The notes: generated by a model not told the origin, from the sequence alone. Counted from the first letter of the stretch, positions 1 to 12,465 are shown. The stretch is 64,000 nt of DNA from Balaenoptera acutorostrata (GCF_949987535.1 NC_080067.1:65224128-65288127), one strand, 5' to 3'. Translations and numbers: made by a program.

Positions 1-239
1 GTGTATATCTTTCTTTTCATATTTGCACATACCTTAAATTTCAAATAACATTTATTATGTACCTACATGCCCTGAGTGATGCACATATGTATTAGTTTTT
101 AACATCCTTTTCTGGAAGGGGCTTTGGACAAGAATCTAGAAAAAACTGTGTTCTAACCCCTATACTAGAATTTCAAATTTCTATGACCTATTAAATGCTA
201 TTTGATCCTTCGTTTCCTTAGTAGTAGATTGGGATACCA
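1..239. other. AT-rich sequence, no feature seen
   Basis: I see no recognisable repeat or coding signal before the L1 sequence begins near 240. There is no convincing target-site duplication linking this flank to the far end of the L1, so the insertion boundary here is approximate. Confidence 0.5.
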
Positions 240-2476
240 GCATTTCCTCTAAGATCAGGAACAAGACAAGGGTGCCCACTCTCACCACTAGTATTCAACA
301 TAGTTTTGGAAGTTTTAGCCACAGAAATCAGAGAAGAAAAAGAAATAAAAGGAATCCAAATTGGAAAAGTAGGAGTAAAACCGTCACTGTTTACAGATGA
401 CATGATACTATACAGAGAAAATCCTAAAAATGCCAACAGAAAACTACTAGAGCTAATCAATGAATTTGGTAAAGTAGCAGGATACAAAATTAATGCACAG
501 AAATCTCTTGCATTCCTATACACTACCGATGAAAAATCAGAAAGAGGAATTAAGGAAACACTCCCATTTACCACTGCAACAAAGAGAATAAAATACCTAG
601 GAATAAACCTACCTAAGGAGGCAAAAGACCTGTATGCAGAAAACTATAAGACACTGATGAAAGAAATCAAAGACAATACAAACAGATGGAGAGATATACC
701 ATGTTCTTGGATCGGAAGACTCAACATTGTGAAAATGACTATACTACCCAAAGCAATCTACAGATTCAATGCAATCCCTATCAAACTACCAATGGCATTT
801 TCCACAGAACTAGAACAAGAAATTTTACAATTTGTATGGAAACAAGAAAGACCCCGAATAGCCAAAGCAATCTTGAGAAAGAAAAACGGAGCTGGAGGAA
901 TCAGGCTCCCTGACTTCAGACTATACTGCAAAGCTACAGTAATCAAGACAGTAAGGTACTGGCACAGAAAACAGAAATATAGATGAATGGAACAGGATAG
1001 AAAGTCCAGAGATAAACCCATGCACATATGGTCACCTTATCTTTGAAAAAGGAGGCAAAAATGTACAATGGAGAAAATACAGCCTCTTCGATAAGTGGTG
1101 CTGGGAAAACTGGACAGCTACGTGTAAAAGAATGAAATTAGAATGCTTCCTAACACCATACACAAAAATAAACTCAAAATGGATTAAAGACATAAATGTA
1201 AGGCCAGGCACTATAAAACTCTTAGAGGAAAGCATAGGCAGAACAGTCTATGACATAAATCACAGCAAGATCCTTTTTGACCCACTTCCTAGAGTAATGG
1301 AAATAAAACCAAAAATAAACAAGTGGGATCTAATGAAACTTAAAACCTTTGCATAGCAAAGGAGACCATAAACAAGACAAAAAGACAACCCTCAGAAAAT
1401 ATTTGCAAGCGAAGCAACTGACAAAGAATTATCTCCAAAATATACAAGCAGCTCATGCAGCTCAATATTAAAAAAAAAAAAAAAAAAATCCCAATCCAAT
1501 AATGGGAGGAAGACCTAAATAGATATTTCTCCAAAGAAGACATACAGATTGCCAACAAACACATGAAAAGCTGCTCAATATCACTAATCATTAGAGAAAT
1601 GCAAATCAAAACCACAATGAGGTATCACCTCACACTGGTCAGAACGGCCATCATCAAAAAATCTAGAAACAGTAAATGCTGGAGAGGGCGTGGATAAAAG
1701 GGAACCCTCTTGCATTGTTGGTGGGAATGTAAATTAATACAGCCACTATGGAGAACAGTATGGAGGTTCCTTAAAAAGCTAAAAATAGAACTACCATACG
1801 ACCCAGCAATCCCACTACTGGGTATATACCCTGAGAAAACCATAATTCAAGAAGAGTCATGTACCACAATGTTCACTGCAGCACTATTTACAATAGCCAG
1901 GACATGGAAGCAACCTAAATGTCCATCGACAGATGAATGGATAAAGAAGATGTGGCACATATATACAATGGAATATTACTCAGCATAAAAAGGAATGGAA
2001 TTGAGTTATTTGTAGTGAGGTGGATGGACATAAGAGTCTGTCTACAGAGTGAAGTCAGAAGGAGAAAAACAAATACCGTATGCTAACGTATATACATGGA
2101 ATCTAAAAAAATGGTACTGATGAACCTAGTGGCAGGGCAGGAAATAAAGATGCAGATGTAGAGAAAGGACTTGAGGACACTGTTGGGGGAAGGGGAAGCT
2201 GGGACGAAGTGAGAGAGTAGCAATGACATATTTACACTACCAAATGTAAAATGGATGGCTAGTGGGAAGCTGCTATATAGCACAGGGAGATCAATTTGAT
2301 GCTTTGTGACGACCTAGAGAGGTGTGGATAGGGAGGGTGGGAGAGAGCTCAAGAGGGAGGAGATATGGGAATATATGTATACATATAGCTGATTCACTTT
2401 GTTGTACAGCAGAAACTAACACAACATTGTAAAGCAATTATACTCCAATAAAGATGTGAAAAAAATAAAATAAATA
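240..2476 (+). mobile_element. LINE-1, 5'-truncated (copy L1-A)
   Basis: The element begins inside the ORF2 reverse transcriptase domain and runs through the rest of ORF2 and a 3' UTR. It ends in an AATAAA-bearing A-rich tail near 2449-2476. The C-terminal ORF2 region is recognisable by 'LLHCWWECK'-like and 'MEYYSA' motifs around 1710-1988. A run of 19 A at 1470-1488 replaces the mixed A/C stretch seen in the other copies and breaks the frame. Its 3' UTR (around 2280-2440) differs from that of the copy ending near 59963, so it belongs to another L1 subfamily. Loss of the 5' end is the usual result of incomplete target-primed reverse transcription. It cannot be mobile. Confidence 0.93.
306..986 (+). 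pseudogene. L1 ORF2 remnant: second half of the RT domain
   Basis: This is an open stretch of 226 codons from the reverse transcriptase of L1 ORF2, covering the palm after the catalytic box and the thumb. The catalytic box at 390-401 reads FTDD instead of the family's FADD. Both aspartates remain and the alanine is threonine. Downstream family landmarks are '[15 protein letters not shown]' and '[13 protein letters not shown]'. A TGA at 984-986 ends the frame, where related copies continue. There is no EN domain or start codon of its own. It is a dead fragment. Confidence 0.9.
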
Positions 2477-2640
2477 AGCTACAAGGATATAATGTATAGC
2501 ACAGGGAATATAGCCAATATTTTATAATTACTTTAAATGGACTATAATCTATAAAAATTTTGAATCACTATATTGTACACCTGAAACTAATTGTAAGTCA
2601 ATATACCTCAATAAAAAGTTTTTATTTAAAATATTTTAAA
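2477..2640 (+). mobile_element. L1 3'-end fragment
   Basis: A short piece of an older L1 3' UTR directly follows the A-rich tail of the preceding L1. It contains the 'tgtacacctgaaactaa' stretch and an AATAAA near 2610, as at other L1 ends in this window (around 44720 and 43835). It is either an independent short insertion or the element into which L1-A landed. Confidence 0.75.
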
Positions 2641-3160
2641 ATGTGGTTTCACATCTTTTAGCAGTTTGGGAAGTTCTCAGCCATTATCTCTTCAAATAGT
2701 GCTTCTCTCTACTCTCTTGTCTACAAATATATCTGATACGCCTCTTATATTTTTTTCTGTATTTTCGTTGTTTTGTCTCTCTATGCTTGTCTCATGTTTT
2801 TTCCTGAACTGTGTTCCACTTCATAACTTCTTTCTTAAACTGTGCCTAACTGGCTGTTAAATCCAATTATTATATTTTTCATTTCTAGAATTTTTATTTC
2901 ATTCTTTTTTATAACTTTCAGTTCCCTGTTGAAGTTCTCTGTCTTGTCTTTTAGTTCCTTGGACATATGAAATATAGTTATTTTTAAGCCTATGTCTGAT
3001 AATTCCATTATCTATATCTCCTGTGTATTTGTTTCAAGTATCTGCTTTTTCTTTTCTTTTTCTTTCATTTTATTATTTTAAAGATATTTTGAGGCTTTGG
3101 ATTATAGTATTTTTCTCTAAAAAGGATTTACATTGGTTTCTGGTAGAAACATAGGCTGGG
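2641..3160 (-). mobile_element. Ancient L1 fragment (ORF1 / 5' region, L1M type)
   Basis: Read on the minus strand, this matches my memory of the ORF1 and upstream region of old mammalian L1M elements. On the plus strand it includes 'cagccattatctcttcaaat' near 2680 and 'gtctgataattcca' near 2993. It is strongly diverged and has no open frame. The outer border near 3160 is uncertain. Confidence 0.65.
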
Positions 3161-3579
3161 GCCACTACCAATCTCAGATCATCTTAATCCAATTAGGAAA
3201 TGAAATTTATTCAAATCTGGGCTTTAATTCTGGTAAGGGACAGCAAGCCTAGGCTACCCATGAGCTTGGGGGGTGGGGTGCTCATGAACCTTGCAAGAAA
3301 TCTTCCTATGAGGGATGCCACTGAACTTTGCAAGAAGCTGGCCAGGGTGCCTGGGAACTCAGCAGGAACCTGGCCACTGGGACAGCTGCTGTACTTGCTG
3401 GAAGTCACCTTCATGTCAGGGGGAAGGGTGTCTGAAATTCACCGGGTGTGAACTCCACTGGGTATGCAAGAGTACCCACTGAGCAGCACCATAGCAAGAA
3501 AGAAGAAGATCACATCCGAACCAAGGAGAGAGGTTTAAAACTGCTCATTCCCACATTGTATTATCAAAGAACTGAAAAC
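3161..3579. other. Unassigned sequence
   Basis: No repeat or gene could be assigned. It is richer in G and C than its surroundings. Two short overlapping frames (83 codons on plus, 67 on minus) have no recognisable similarity and look like chance. Confidence 0.4.
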
Positions 3580-4030
3580 AAACTTTCAACATTAGTGGAA
3601 TAGATAAATAAAATATGATATACTTATAAAACAGTTCAATATAGAGTTAAAATAATTTGGTCCTACATGTAGCAATGTTGACATATCTCAGAATATAATT
3701 TTAGTGAAAAATTGCAGAAGTATTATACAGTATTTTAAAATTTATAATAACTTTTAAAATATACAAAGCCATACAAACGTATCTAGTGATGTATATGTAG
3801 GAATGTATCAAGTTCAGGATGTTGGCTACCTTTGGGAAAAGTGAGAATAGAATAGGATGGGAAAGAGGCATACAGGGGAATTTAATTATTTCAGTAATAT
3901 TTTATTACACCTTAAAAGATCTTATAAAAATGGGAAATGACTAGTGTATACCCATGGTTTTATAATATTATTCTTTATTTTCTAGATGTTTGTCATATTT
4001 TATAATAAGATACTTTTTATAAGAGAGAAT
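3580..4030 (+). mobile_element. Ancient L1 3'-end fragment
   Basis: The order of short motifs ('gtagcaatgttgacatatct' near 3670, then 'caggatgttggctaccttt' near 3815) follows the 3' end of old L1 elements, in which a similar 'atggatgaatctcaaa ... ggatagtggttacctttgg' order occurs. It is highly diverged. Family and edges are uncertain. Confidence 0.5.
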
Positions 4031-4252
4031 GGGTAGAGTCTCCATTATCTGTCACAGAAGATATTTTGTAAGTAGTCATGAGCATTATTGTTTCAAGAAG
4101 GCCATTCCTATAGGGATGATTGTGATCTGAGAGTTTCCCAATCTGTGTTCTGGATGGTTCTAATAGGTATTCTGTGAAAAAAAAATCTTCCTGCTTAAAT
4201 AAGTTGACTATTGACTGGTTACAATATATACTGGCATATACTGAAGGTCAGG

Positions 4253-4668
4253 GGAACATTTTTTTCTTTTTTGTCTGCATTGGGTCTTCGTTGCTGCATG
4301 TGGGCTTTCTCTAGTTGTGGCGAGCGGGGGTTACTCTTCGTTGCGGTGTGTGGGCTTCTCATTGAGGTGGCTTCTCTTTTGGCAGAGCACAGGCTCTAGG
4401 CACGCGGGCTTCAGTAGTTGCACCACGTGGGCTCAGTAGTTGCGGCACCTGGGCCCTAGAGTGCGCAGGTTTTAGTAGTTGTGGTGCGTGGGCTCCATAG
4501 TTGTGGCTCGCGGGCTCTAGAGCACAGGCTCAGTACTTGTGGCGCACAGGCTTAGCTGCTTGGCAACATGTGGGATCTTCCCTGACCAGGGATCGAACCT
4601 GTGTCCCCTGCATTGGCAGGTGGATTCTTAACCACTGTGCCACCAGCGAAGTCCTGGAACATTTTTTT
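4253..4668 (-). mobile_element. CHR-type SINE with 13-bp target duplication
   Basis: A tRNA-derived SINE on the minus strand occupies about 4266-4655. It is flanked by the direct repeat ggaacattttttt at 4253-4265 and 4656-4668. The tRNA head is on the right ('gggatcgaacctgtgtcccc' is the box B region in reverse) and the tail on the left. The body is about 390 bp, longer than its relatives here, because the 'ccacaactactgagcc'-type unit is repeated more times. It was moved by L1 enzymes. The SINE promoter is pol III-type, and activity today is unlikely. Confidence 0.93.
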
Positions 4669-5590
4669 TTAAATCTGTTTAACGCAAACTTTCCTGGCCC
4701 CAGATTTTTCTTCTATATGATACTCATTGATATCTTACTGAACCCTATTCCATGCAGCACAGATTAGATAAGTGCTGATTTGCTAAAATAAACCGTGGTT
4801 ATAACATACATAATTCAAGCTGTAAATTTATGAGACAAAATTATGCTATTAAAGAAATCATCCCTTTGTTTAAGCTGAGTATGATTTCTCAAATGATAAA
4901 CACAATTCCCCCAGTGTTTGATTTTACAGCCATACCTTATCAACCCATTTGTGATACCTTAGTTCAAGCCTTGATTTTCAACTGAAGCATCATTTATAGT
5001 AGAAAATATTACAAAAGAAACGTGGTGTGACCTACATGTCCATTCCAATCCCACCAATTTTCCTAATTCTATACAAGCTCAATCAGTTGTAACACCCTTT
5101 AATTATCCACTAAAATAGTCGTTTTCCAGTTCAAAGCATTCAAAACCTACAAAAGCGTATGTTTGGGGCAATGACTGACAGTACACTTTGGGGGTGGGGC
5201 CAGAGAAATGCAGCTAATTCTTCACTATTTCTTCTTATGGATGTTCTCATTATTGAAAACTTAGATTTTGTAAATACTACTTGTCTAGACAGGATGTTTG
5301 ATTCTTAAGTGAATCAAGGAATTCATAAAAGCAATCTAAATGAAAATATACCATCGGGTCACTGGCTGGTACCATTTTATGTAATTTGCTGGCCTCAATA
5401 TTTGTCAGTTTTTTTATAAGCGCATAAATTCCAGTGTAATCTTAATTTGTAAAATAGTAAGAAAGGCTTGCCAGGGGTGACTTATTCAAGAGTTGAAAAT
5501 TGGCACTACATTTAAGCATTAAGGAAGGATTATTTATTCCCCTTTAAAGTTCTGTCTTTCATATATGGAGTTGACCCTTTCTCTGGTGTC
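4669..5590. other. AT-rich unique sequence
   Basis: I see no recognisable repeat, RNA gene or coding potential in this stretch. Confidence 0.5.
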
Positions 5591-6075
5591 ACAAAAATGT
5601 TCATTTATTCATTTACTCAACAGAGATTTTTTTAACATGCCAGGCACTAAACATCTTTAAGCCAACTCAACTGCTCTATAAAAATGATCAGTGAGATTAT
5701 AGAAAAAGCTGTATGACCTTGGAATGCCATTATCCCTTCATTCAATGAAGTTTTTGAGCACCTACTATGTGCCATACATTTTTCTAGGCACTGAAGATTA
5801 TAACAGTGATGAACAAAAAAGACAAAGTCTTTTACCAGTCTAGTGATTAAGAGAGATATTAGTCAAGTAATCCTGATAAAGTATGATGATTATGACTATA
5901 TGGGAAATACAGGTTGATCTTTGAGAAGTTAACTGACCCTTGTTCATTTATTTAACAAGTATTTTTATTATCTAATATGTGCTAGGCATTGTTCTAGGAA
6001 CTTGTGGTCAGCAAGAAACAAATCAAAATATCTGTTCTCATGGAGCTTCCGTTCTCATGGAGGTCAAACCTGCAA
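5591..6075 (+). repeat. Three successive copies of an ancient repeat motif
   Basis: The same old interspersed-repeat core occurs three times in the same orientation, at about 5594-5660, 5738-5860 and 5940-6060. Each copy follows the order 'ttcatt...caaca' then 'gagcacctactatgtgcca' then 'ggcactg'. The last two continue into 'gaacaaaaaagacaaagtc' or 'tctcatggagcttcc'. I do not assign a family name. The copies are diverged, so this is either a set of old insertions or an old local duplication. Confidence 0.5.
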
Positions 6076-6577
6076 TGCTGGTCTTTGTCAGCACCATGCA
6101 CCAAACCAGTATTTTCCAAAGGGTGGAACTCATACCACTAGTGAAATGTGAAATTATGTAGGTGGTACACAGACTAATACAATAATAGTTTTACATTTAT
6201 ATTTATTATTATATTTTACTCATGGTTCATGATACTGGCTTTCCATTTGTGATAGTATAGACAATGACTTCTTCCTAATTGAATTTAATTAAAAAAAGCT
6301 GAATTCAGTCAAAGAAAAGTATCTAGTAATTAAGTATAGATTGTATATAGACTTGGGGAAAAATGTTATGGTGATATGTATATTATCAAAAAACAAAGCA
6401 AAACCGAAAAAAAGGGAAACACAGCTTTCACCTAAAATAAAATGTCCAGATGTCGACAGTATCATTCCATTGCCCAAATTCTCAGGATAAACTTTTCATT
6501 ATTTTAAAGTTTTATAGCTATATGACATAAACTCAGTGGAGTGGGGGTGAGGGGGGTGGAGAAAATAGATTTACAAC

Positions 6578-6702
6578 ACTTTTTTATTCCACTCTTCTGT
6601 AAACTGCTTGAAAGTAGGGAAAGTCTTATTCATAGTTTTCATAGTATACTGCACTTAATAGGTGCTAAATAGATGTTAGATGAAGGAATGAAAGAATCAA
6701 TT
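6578..6702 (+). mobile_element. LINE-2 3'-end fragment (probable)
   Basis: The order 'actgcttgaaagtagggaaa ... cacttaataggtgctaaata ... gaaggaatgaaagaa' follows the L2 3' end, in which a 'gctccttgagggcaggga' segment is followed by 'gcactcaataaatgtttgttgaatgaatga'. It is old and diverged. Confidence 0.6.
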
Positions 6703-9700
6703 AATGAAATGGGAAATGCTCTATTGTACCATTCAAACTACAGTGAATGCTCTGGCCTGACTCAATGTAATTAGCCACAGGGCATAAGAAGGAACAGTCT
6801 CTCTGAACCAGTCTACAAGAGCAATTTAGGACTCTGCCCTGAAGATTCAAGATCTGCTTTTCTAATAGAAGGAACATAAAAGAGATTAACCTTTCTGCTA
6901 TGTAACGACAGACCAACTAGTACAGCTTGCCTTATATCACTGTCATAGAAAAGCAAAGATAATGAAAAACCCTCACCAAATTAGTTATATGTATTTTTTA
7001 GAGGACTGATTAAGACCCTATTAAGTAATCTTTTGCCACCACCAGGGTCTCCGTATTATGCTAACAATCCAAAGAGAAACCATAGAAACTGCAAATTATA
7101 GAGAGTTCTTTTTGAACCTATAAAAACTAAAAAAAGGGACGGGGGGGAAGTAACCTTTGAAAAGTGGCATCCTGACAATTTTTTGTGGGAGAGGAATACT
7201 AAGATGCTAAAATATGGTTACCTTCCATATTTTCTGCGCTTAAGAATAAAATTTTATATCCCTTATTTCAAAATGTTAATTCCTGCCATCTTTAGCTACT
7301 GAGGAAACCATTTCTTCTATTTCGAGAGTTTCAAGAATTAAAAGGTCATTAAATTTTTTGCTAACAGAAAATCTTAAGAAATAGCTCAATTTCAAAGAAT
7401 TAAGGATTCAATTATGATGAATAGCCCATATTTTTTTTTTTTGCTGTGACAATATAAATAATGATTCTGTAAGAGGCAATCTTTCACAATCACATCAGTT
7501 CAATCAGGAATTATTTTCTTTCCTTTCCAAACTCTGATTGTTTCGCAGTTATAAACACACGAATATCCTGGTCCTGTTGATGTCATGCTTGGGTTTCTTG
7601 TCAACTGTCATGAGAAATCCTGTCATGAGGCAGGTTGGTAGATGCCCACTGCCAAGTTCTCTTGCCTCATTAGACCAATTTCATAAGGCTTTCTGAATCT
7701 GTTTGATAGAAATGGGATCCAGACATCCATGTCTGAAATTAAATTCTCCCAGCAGTTACATCCCAAATAGTGGTCCTCTCTCTGCTTTCTCTTTTTATCA
7801 GCTGTGGTGTGAGTTGAGTAGGATAGGATGAAGATGGACTGCTTGGCTTTCAAACTTGCCATTCTTTAAGGAACACGATATGGTCTCCTCAATTTGAACA
7901 ATTGCTCGGAGCAGGATTACGTCCATGATCCTGCCTAAGTTCACTGTAAATAGCTTGACAGGGGGTAAAAATGGCTTTCTTCCTCTTGCTAATACATCTT
8001 CGATGTACACTGTCTAGATCCACTTACAAGTAGTTGCTATGTCAGTCCTTTGACTGCCCTTGCAAATCAATCAAAGGATCTACCAGTTCTCTGTAACAAA
8101 ACAAATGATTTCTTAGTGCTGACCGACACTTCCATGATAAAAGATTCTTTACAAGCCTGCATTTTGTAAATCAAAACTATGGTAAATACAACACACAGAG
8201 CATGCTTTCTTTCCAGGGACTAAATAAGCAAGGATTATTTATTCATTTATTTATTCGCATATTTACACTCACATTTTTGTTTGAGGGCATGTCAAGTAAG
8301 AGATTAGAAGGCAATTTTCACACAAAAGCCCCAAAGAAACATGATGTTATTCTGTGGAAGTCATTTGATTGTTCTTCATAGTCTTTTCCTTTCAATTGGC
8401 ATTTAGAGAACTAGCCACACAAGCTGCTCTGTACCTTCCTGCATGATACCATTCCTTCCTGTTCTCCTTATCTGTACCTGTGAGGATGCACGGCTTTCTC
8501 TTTTTTCTTTCTTGTGGGTTTGTGCAGTTTCTTGATGTTTGTGACAGGCCACGATAGGGGAAGCTTTTATCACCGTGGGGTTTGGAGGCCTCAGTAAATT
8601 GAAAATTGCAAATGAAATCCACTGGGCTTGAATTCATCAGCTATTATGTCAGATGACCTTTGGCAGCTGCTGATAAAAATGAGAGAATGTTAGCTCTGAT
8701 CCAATTTTCAGCACTAACCATTCCTTTTCAAATCCATTCACAGTCAGGCAGCAGACACATGGGAAGTGAAAATGATAGGGTTTCAAGAGAACGGCATTGT
8801 GTTGCAGATTAAGATTTTCTCCCCCTATTTCTAGAGGTCGGCCCCCAGGCCTCTGTCTGGTATCTACCTATTGTCCAATCAGTTTCAATATCTGCTTCAG
8901 AGGACATGTTAGCCATCCTTACAGATAAGTGCTTACAGGAGAGAATGTTGGACTTAATAGTTTTGCTTAGGAGGCATCAAGGGTCGCAGTGTAGCAATAT
9001 TGACTGGCACATGTTAGTTTAATCTGACATTCTAAGGAATGTGACACTAGATTCTTTCAGAGTTGTTGATATCTAGGTGATTTTTTGTTACCAGCTCTGG
9101 TTTTATAAAATTTATTTTTGCACAACTATTTATATTCATGAGTCAGAGATATTCTAAAATGTCTATCATAGCCAAGCAAGGCATCCTAAGCTTGTCTAAA
9201 TAATGTACGGATGCCAAAATTATGAAACTGGGAACCAAATGACTTGTATGCATTCTGATCTTGCAATCCAGTTGAAGGTAAATGTCATCAATAGTATTTC
9301 AGGAGCTACACTATCCTGAAATAAATGAGTTCCTACAGCTGGTAGATTCCCCAATAAATGTAATAGATTTTTATTATGCAGGGGAAAAACACTAGACTTG
9401 GTATTTTCTACTGAGGTAGCATGAACCAGCAAAATAACACTCTGGGAGGTTGAGTCATCAGTATGATTTCCCTACCTATGAAACACAAAAGCCTTCTAAA
9501 AATAAAGAAAATTAAAATTAATCACTTTTTCCCTCACTTGACTGTTCAGAAAAGGAAAAAAAGTCTCTCCTTCAATTCTTTGAAAATGCTGAGTTCATTG
9601 CGGGAACAGTCCCAAATAAATGTGAACTCAAGAAGCATCTAATAACTGAAATTCAGGTATCATCATAAGCATTTTCAAAAGAATCTAATAAACTGAAAAA

Positions 9701-10196
9701 TATTAATATCTATATTTATTTAGGTTTTCTTGGTATGCAAACTTACTTTCATATTTGCCCTTGACACTCTATTAGTTAACAGTACATTGAAAACAGGTGT
9801 TTATATGTAAATAGGGTTACAAAAATACTTTTCATGGCATAATAGTTGCTTCATTTGTGCATAAGATTATGGAACTATAAAGACACTTAGATGACACTGA
9901 CCCTCCTCCAAATGTCAGTCTTTGGGTGGGAAGAATATGGTTCTATAAGCTTCCCTCATAAGAAAAAACATAGTAAGCGCATATGTATTTATAGGATATA
10001 TAGTATGCATATAGTACCTCTTACTTTTGAAAAGTAATTATTTAAAATTAGTATCTCACTGTTTTTTCCCCTTGCCTTTTTCTGGTACTCTTAAGCCCTT
10101 TTAAGAGAAGACAATGATCTATTGTCCAATGAGCATGTATAAAATGCCTAATGATGGTGTCCAAAAAAATCCAACCCCCCCAAATATACAGATTAA
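6703..10196. other. 3.5 kb of apparently repeat-poor unique sequence
   Basis: Apart from short homopolymers (for example T runs near 7431-7442) I see no transposon in this stretch, which is unusual for the window. Short frames of 60-81 codons have no recognisable protein similarity and no splice-site context that would support exons. The parts at about 7480-8060 and 8640-8960 have mixed composition, like conserved non-coding DNA, but this needs alignment. Confidence 0.45.
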
Positions 10197-10546
10197 AAGT
10201 CAATTAGTATTGGGCTTCCCTGGTGGTGCAGTGGTTAAGAATCCGCCTGCCAATGCAGGGCACACGGGTTCCAGCCCTGGTCCAGGAAGATCCCACATTC
10301 TGTGGAACAACTATGCCCGTGCTCCACAACTACTGAGCCTGTGCTCTAGAGCCCGTGAGCCACAACTACTGAAGCCCGTGTGCCTAGAGCCCATGCTCTG
10401 CAACAAGAGAAGCCACCACAATGAGAAGCCCGTGCACCGCAACGAAGAGTAGCTCCCGCTTGCCACAACTAGAGAAAGCCCATGCGCAGTAATGAAGACC
10501 CAACGCAACCAAAAATAAATTAAAAAAATAAAGCCAATTAGTATTG
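10197..10546 (+). mobile_element. CHR-type SINE with 16-bp target duplication
   Basis: A tRNA-derived SINE on the plus strand. The head 'ggcttccctggtggtgcagt' at about 10212 contains the box A region, and 'cgggttccagccctgg' is a box B with changes. The body repeats 'ccacaactactgagcc', and the tail is A/T-rich to about 10530. The flanks are aag(t/c)caattagtattg at about 10197-10212 and 10531-10546, with one mismatch. Type I diagnostic positions ('caacaagagaagccaccaca') group it with the SINEs at 33119, 38293 and 54022. Confidence 0.94.
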
Positions 10547-11457
10547 AATAATATTTTAAAGGAATCAAAGTCAAGGTGTAAGCAATGATTGGATCTAAAA
10601 TTAAGAGGAACCACGTAACCAAAAAGTATGGATTCAGTATATTCACGGCTGCCTTTGATTTTCCCAGATGATTGATTTTCTAGGCTTTTTTTAAACTAAT
10701 GAAGGCACACATTTTAGACTCTCAGATTTGGAAAGCCTTGATACATGGTTTCCTATCCCTACACACCTCTGTCCATTTGGACCCCAGACAAATGATGACC
10801 TGGCTGGCTTGGCTGAACTACCCTTCTGACAGTGTGGACAGCAACTCTTATCAAAAGGCTGAAGCCTGCACCTTCACAAATTTATCAGTGACTAACGTCA
10901 CACATGGCTCAATTCATCCATATTCGTACAGCAGGACTTGTTTCTCTGAGTCATAGTTTCCCTCAAACCTCTACCTACCTTTAGGTTTTGCAATGGATAC
11001 TGCCACTAGTTCTAAAGAAGCCAGTGATTTAATAGTGAGCATGTTCTTAGGGAATTGCAACTGTGACAGGCCCAAGCCATTCGGTTTGGACCCAGTCAGC
11101 TAACAGGTCCCTGCCAGAAGAAATAGCAGCACCACACTTGGCTGGGCCCTAGGGCCTGGCTTTCAGCCACTGTGATCTGCATGCTCAGATGGATGGAGCA
11201 ATTAGATAGGCCTGTTAGGTTTTATGTCTTCGTTATTGATTTATAGTATGAACTCAGCATGACTATTGAACCAGACCAGCCAGTGAAAAAATTGAGTCAT
11301 TGATCTTTACATAGGCATGTATTTCCAATTTATATTTGGGGAGGAAATACATGGATATACCATTATTTCTGGTATTTTGTTCAAGGGCTTGAACAGAGAT
11401 TTGGGTAATTCATTGTTCCCACCTCCTGATCTTTCATTGCCGTTCCTTCTATAGAAA
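10547..11457. other. Unique sequence
   Basis: No repeat is recognised. The 85-codon frame at 10699-10956 has no familiar motif and I do not call it a gene. The stretch around 11060-11330 has the mixed composition seen in conserved non-coding DNA. Confidence 0.4.
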
Positions 11458-11644
11458 CACTATCCAATAGAACATTTCTGAAATGTTCTACTCTATCCTG
11501 TTCAATATGGGTAGCCACTAGGCACATGTGGCTATTAAACATTCGAAATGTTACTAGTCGGACTGAGGAGGCGTATTTTAATTTTTATTTAATTTTAATT
11601 GGAATTAATAACCACATGTAGCTAGTGCAGCTAGTTGGACAGTG
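11458..11644 (+). mobile_element. hAT-like non-autonomous DNA transposon
   Basis: The ends form imperfect terminal inverted repeats: cactatccaat at 11458-11468, and ttggacagtg at 11635-11644 (reverse complement cactgtccaa). Inside is 'gtagccactaggcacatgtg', a hallmark of a common hAT-Charlie-group element in mammals. I cannot recover the expected 8-bp target duplication. Its age would place the insertion before the placental orders split. Confidence 0.75.
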
Positions 11645-11689
11645 CAGCAGCTTTACAGAATACTAAACTTTTCTCCTCCCTCCATCAAT

Positions 11690-11935
11690 AGCTTTTTCAC
11701 CTTTTCAAGACCCTGTCTGAACACTACATCTTTTATAAAGTCTTTATTGATTCTCCCACCTCAACAGTCCCCACCTCTTTCTGAATACATACCATTTTGT
11801 GCCTTTGATCATTTTCTGCCTTGTATTACAATTATCTGCTCTACAATGCTACAAACTGCTTGAGGACAAAGACTGTGTCTACGCAGTGATGTGCTGTCTA
11901 CAACAAATATTCAAGAAATTAAACTGAGTTGTAGG
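11690..11935 (+). mobile_element. LINE-2 3'-end fragment
   Basis: The order of segments follows the L2 3' end: a pyrimidine-rich coding tail ('ttataaagtctttattgatt'), then 'actgcttgaggacaaagact' and 'gtgtct', then a degraded 'caacaaatattcaagaaat'. It is non-coding and ancient. Confidence 0.7.
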
Positions 11936-12139
11936 TCTTATAGGGAGAGAGGATATTATTGTTTTAATACATGCTAATTAGAGAAGAATTGACACTTTGT
12001 CATCCTTCTTTTCATGCACTCTTTTTAAAGTGAATTTACGAAAAGGCCTATTATTTCCCTCTCCTGATTTATCTATTAGGTAGAAGTGTAAAACAAAACT
12101 ATTACATTCTCTTCTTTTGAAGGCAGTAAACCTGGGGAC

Positions 12140-12240
12140 ACTTCTTCTTCATCTTTATAAATAATAACTCAATGCTATACATGTAGAAAAAACTCGGTAA
12201 ATACTCCTTGAGTCAATTAATAAATGAATGAGAATTATTA
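12140..12240 (+). mobile_element. LINE-2 3' terminus (probable)
   Basis: A short stretch ends in 'gtcaattaataaatgaatga', after 'cggtaaatactccttgagtc'. This resembles the last ~80 bases of L2. It could be part of the same old insertion as the copy ending near 11935. Confidence 0.45.
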
Positions 12241-12359
12241 TCCAAGTGTCAAGTATTTTTTATGTCCCTGAATCAAGGATATGTGCTTACATTGGCTTCT
12301 AAAGTTAGAAAAATTCCTTCTAGAATATTCATATAAGATTCTACTCAAAAGTAAACTCT

Positions 12360-12465
12360 AAGAACTGTTCTATACAGTAGTTATACAACTGTATGCATTT
12401 GTCAAAACTCAAAACTATACACTTGAGGGTGAATTTTACTACAATATATAAGTTTTTTAAAGGTG
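12360..12465 (+). mobile_element. Ancient L1 3'-end fragment
   Basis: The order 'gtatgcatttgtcaaaactc ... actatacacttgagggtgaa ... ttttactacaatatataag' is that of an old L1 3' end. It is short and diverged. Confidence 0.6.

Noticed and set aside
10212..10300. tRNA-like sequence with box A and box B regions
   Set aside because: It is the head of a SINE with target duplications, not a tRNA gene. The tRNA-like part runs on into the SINE body.
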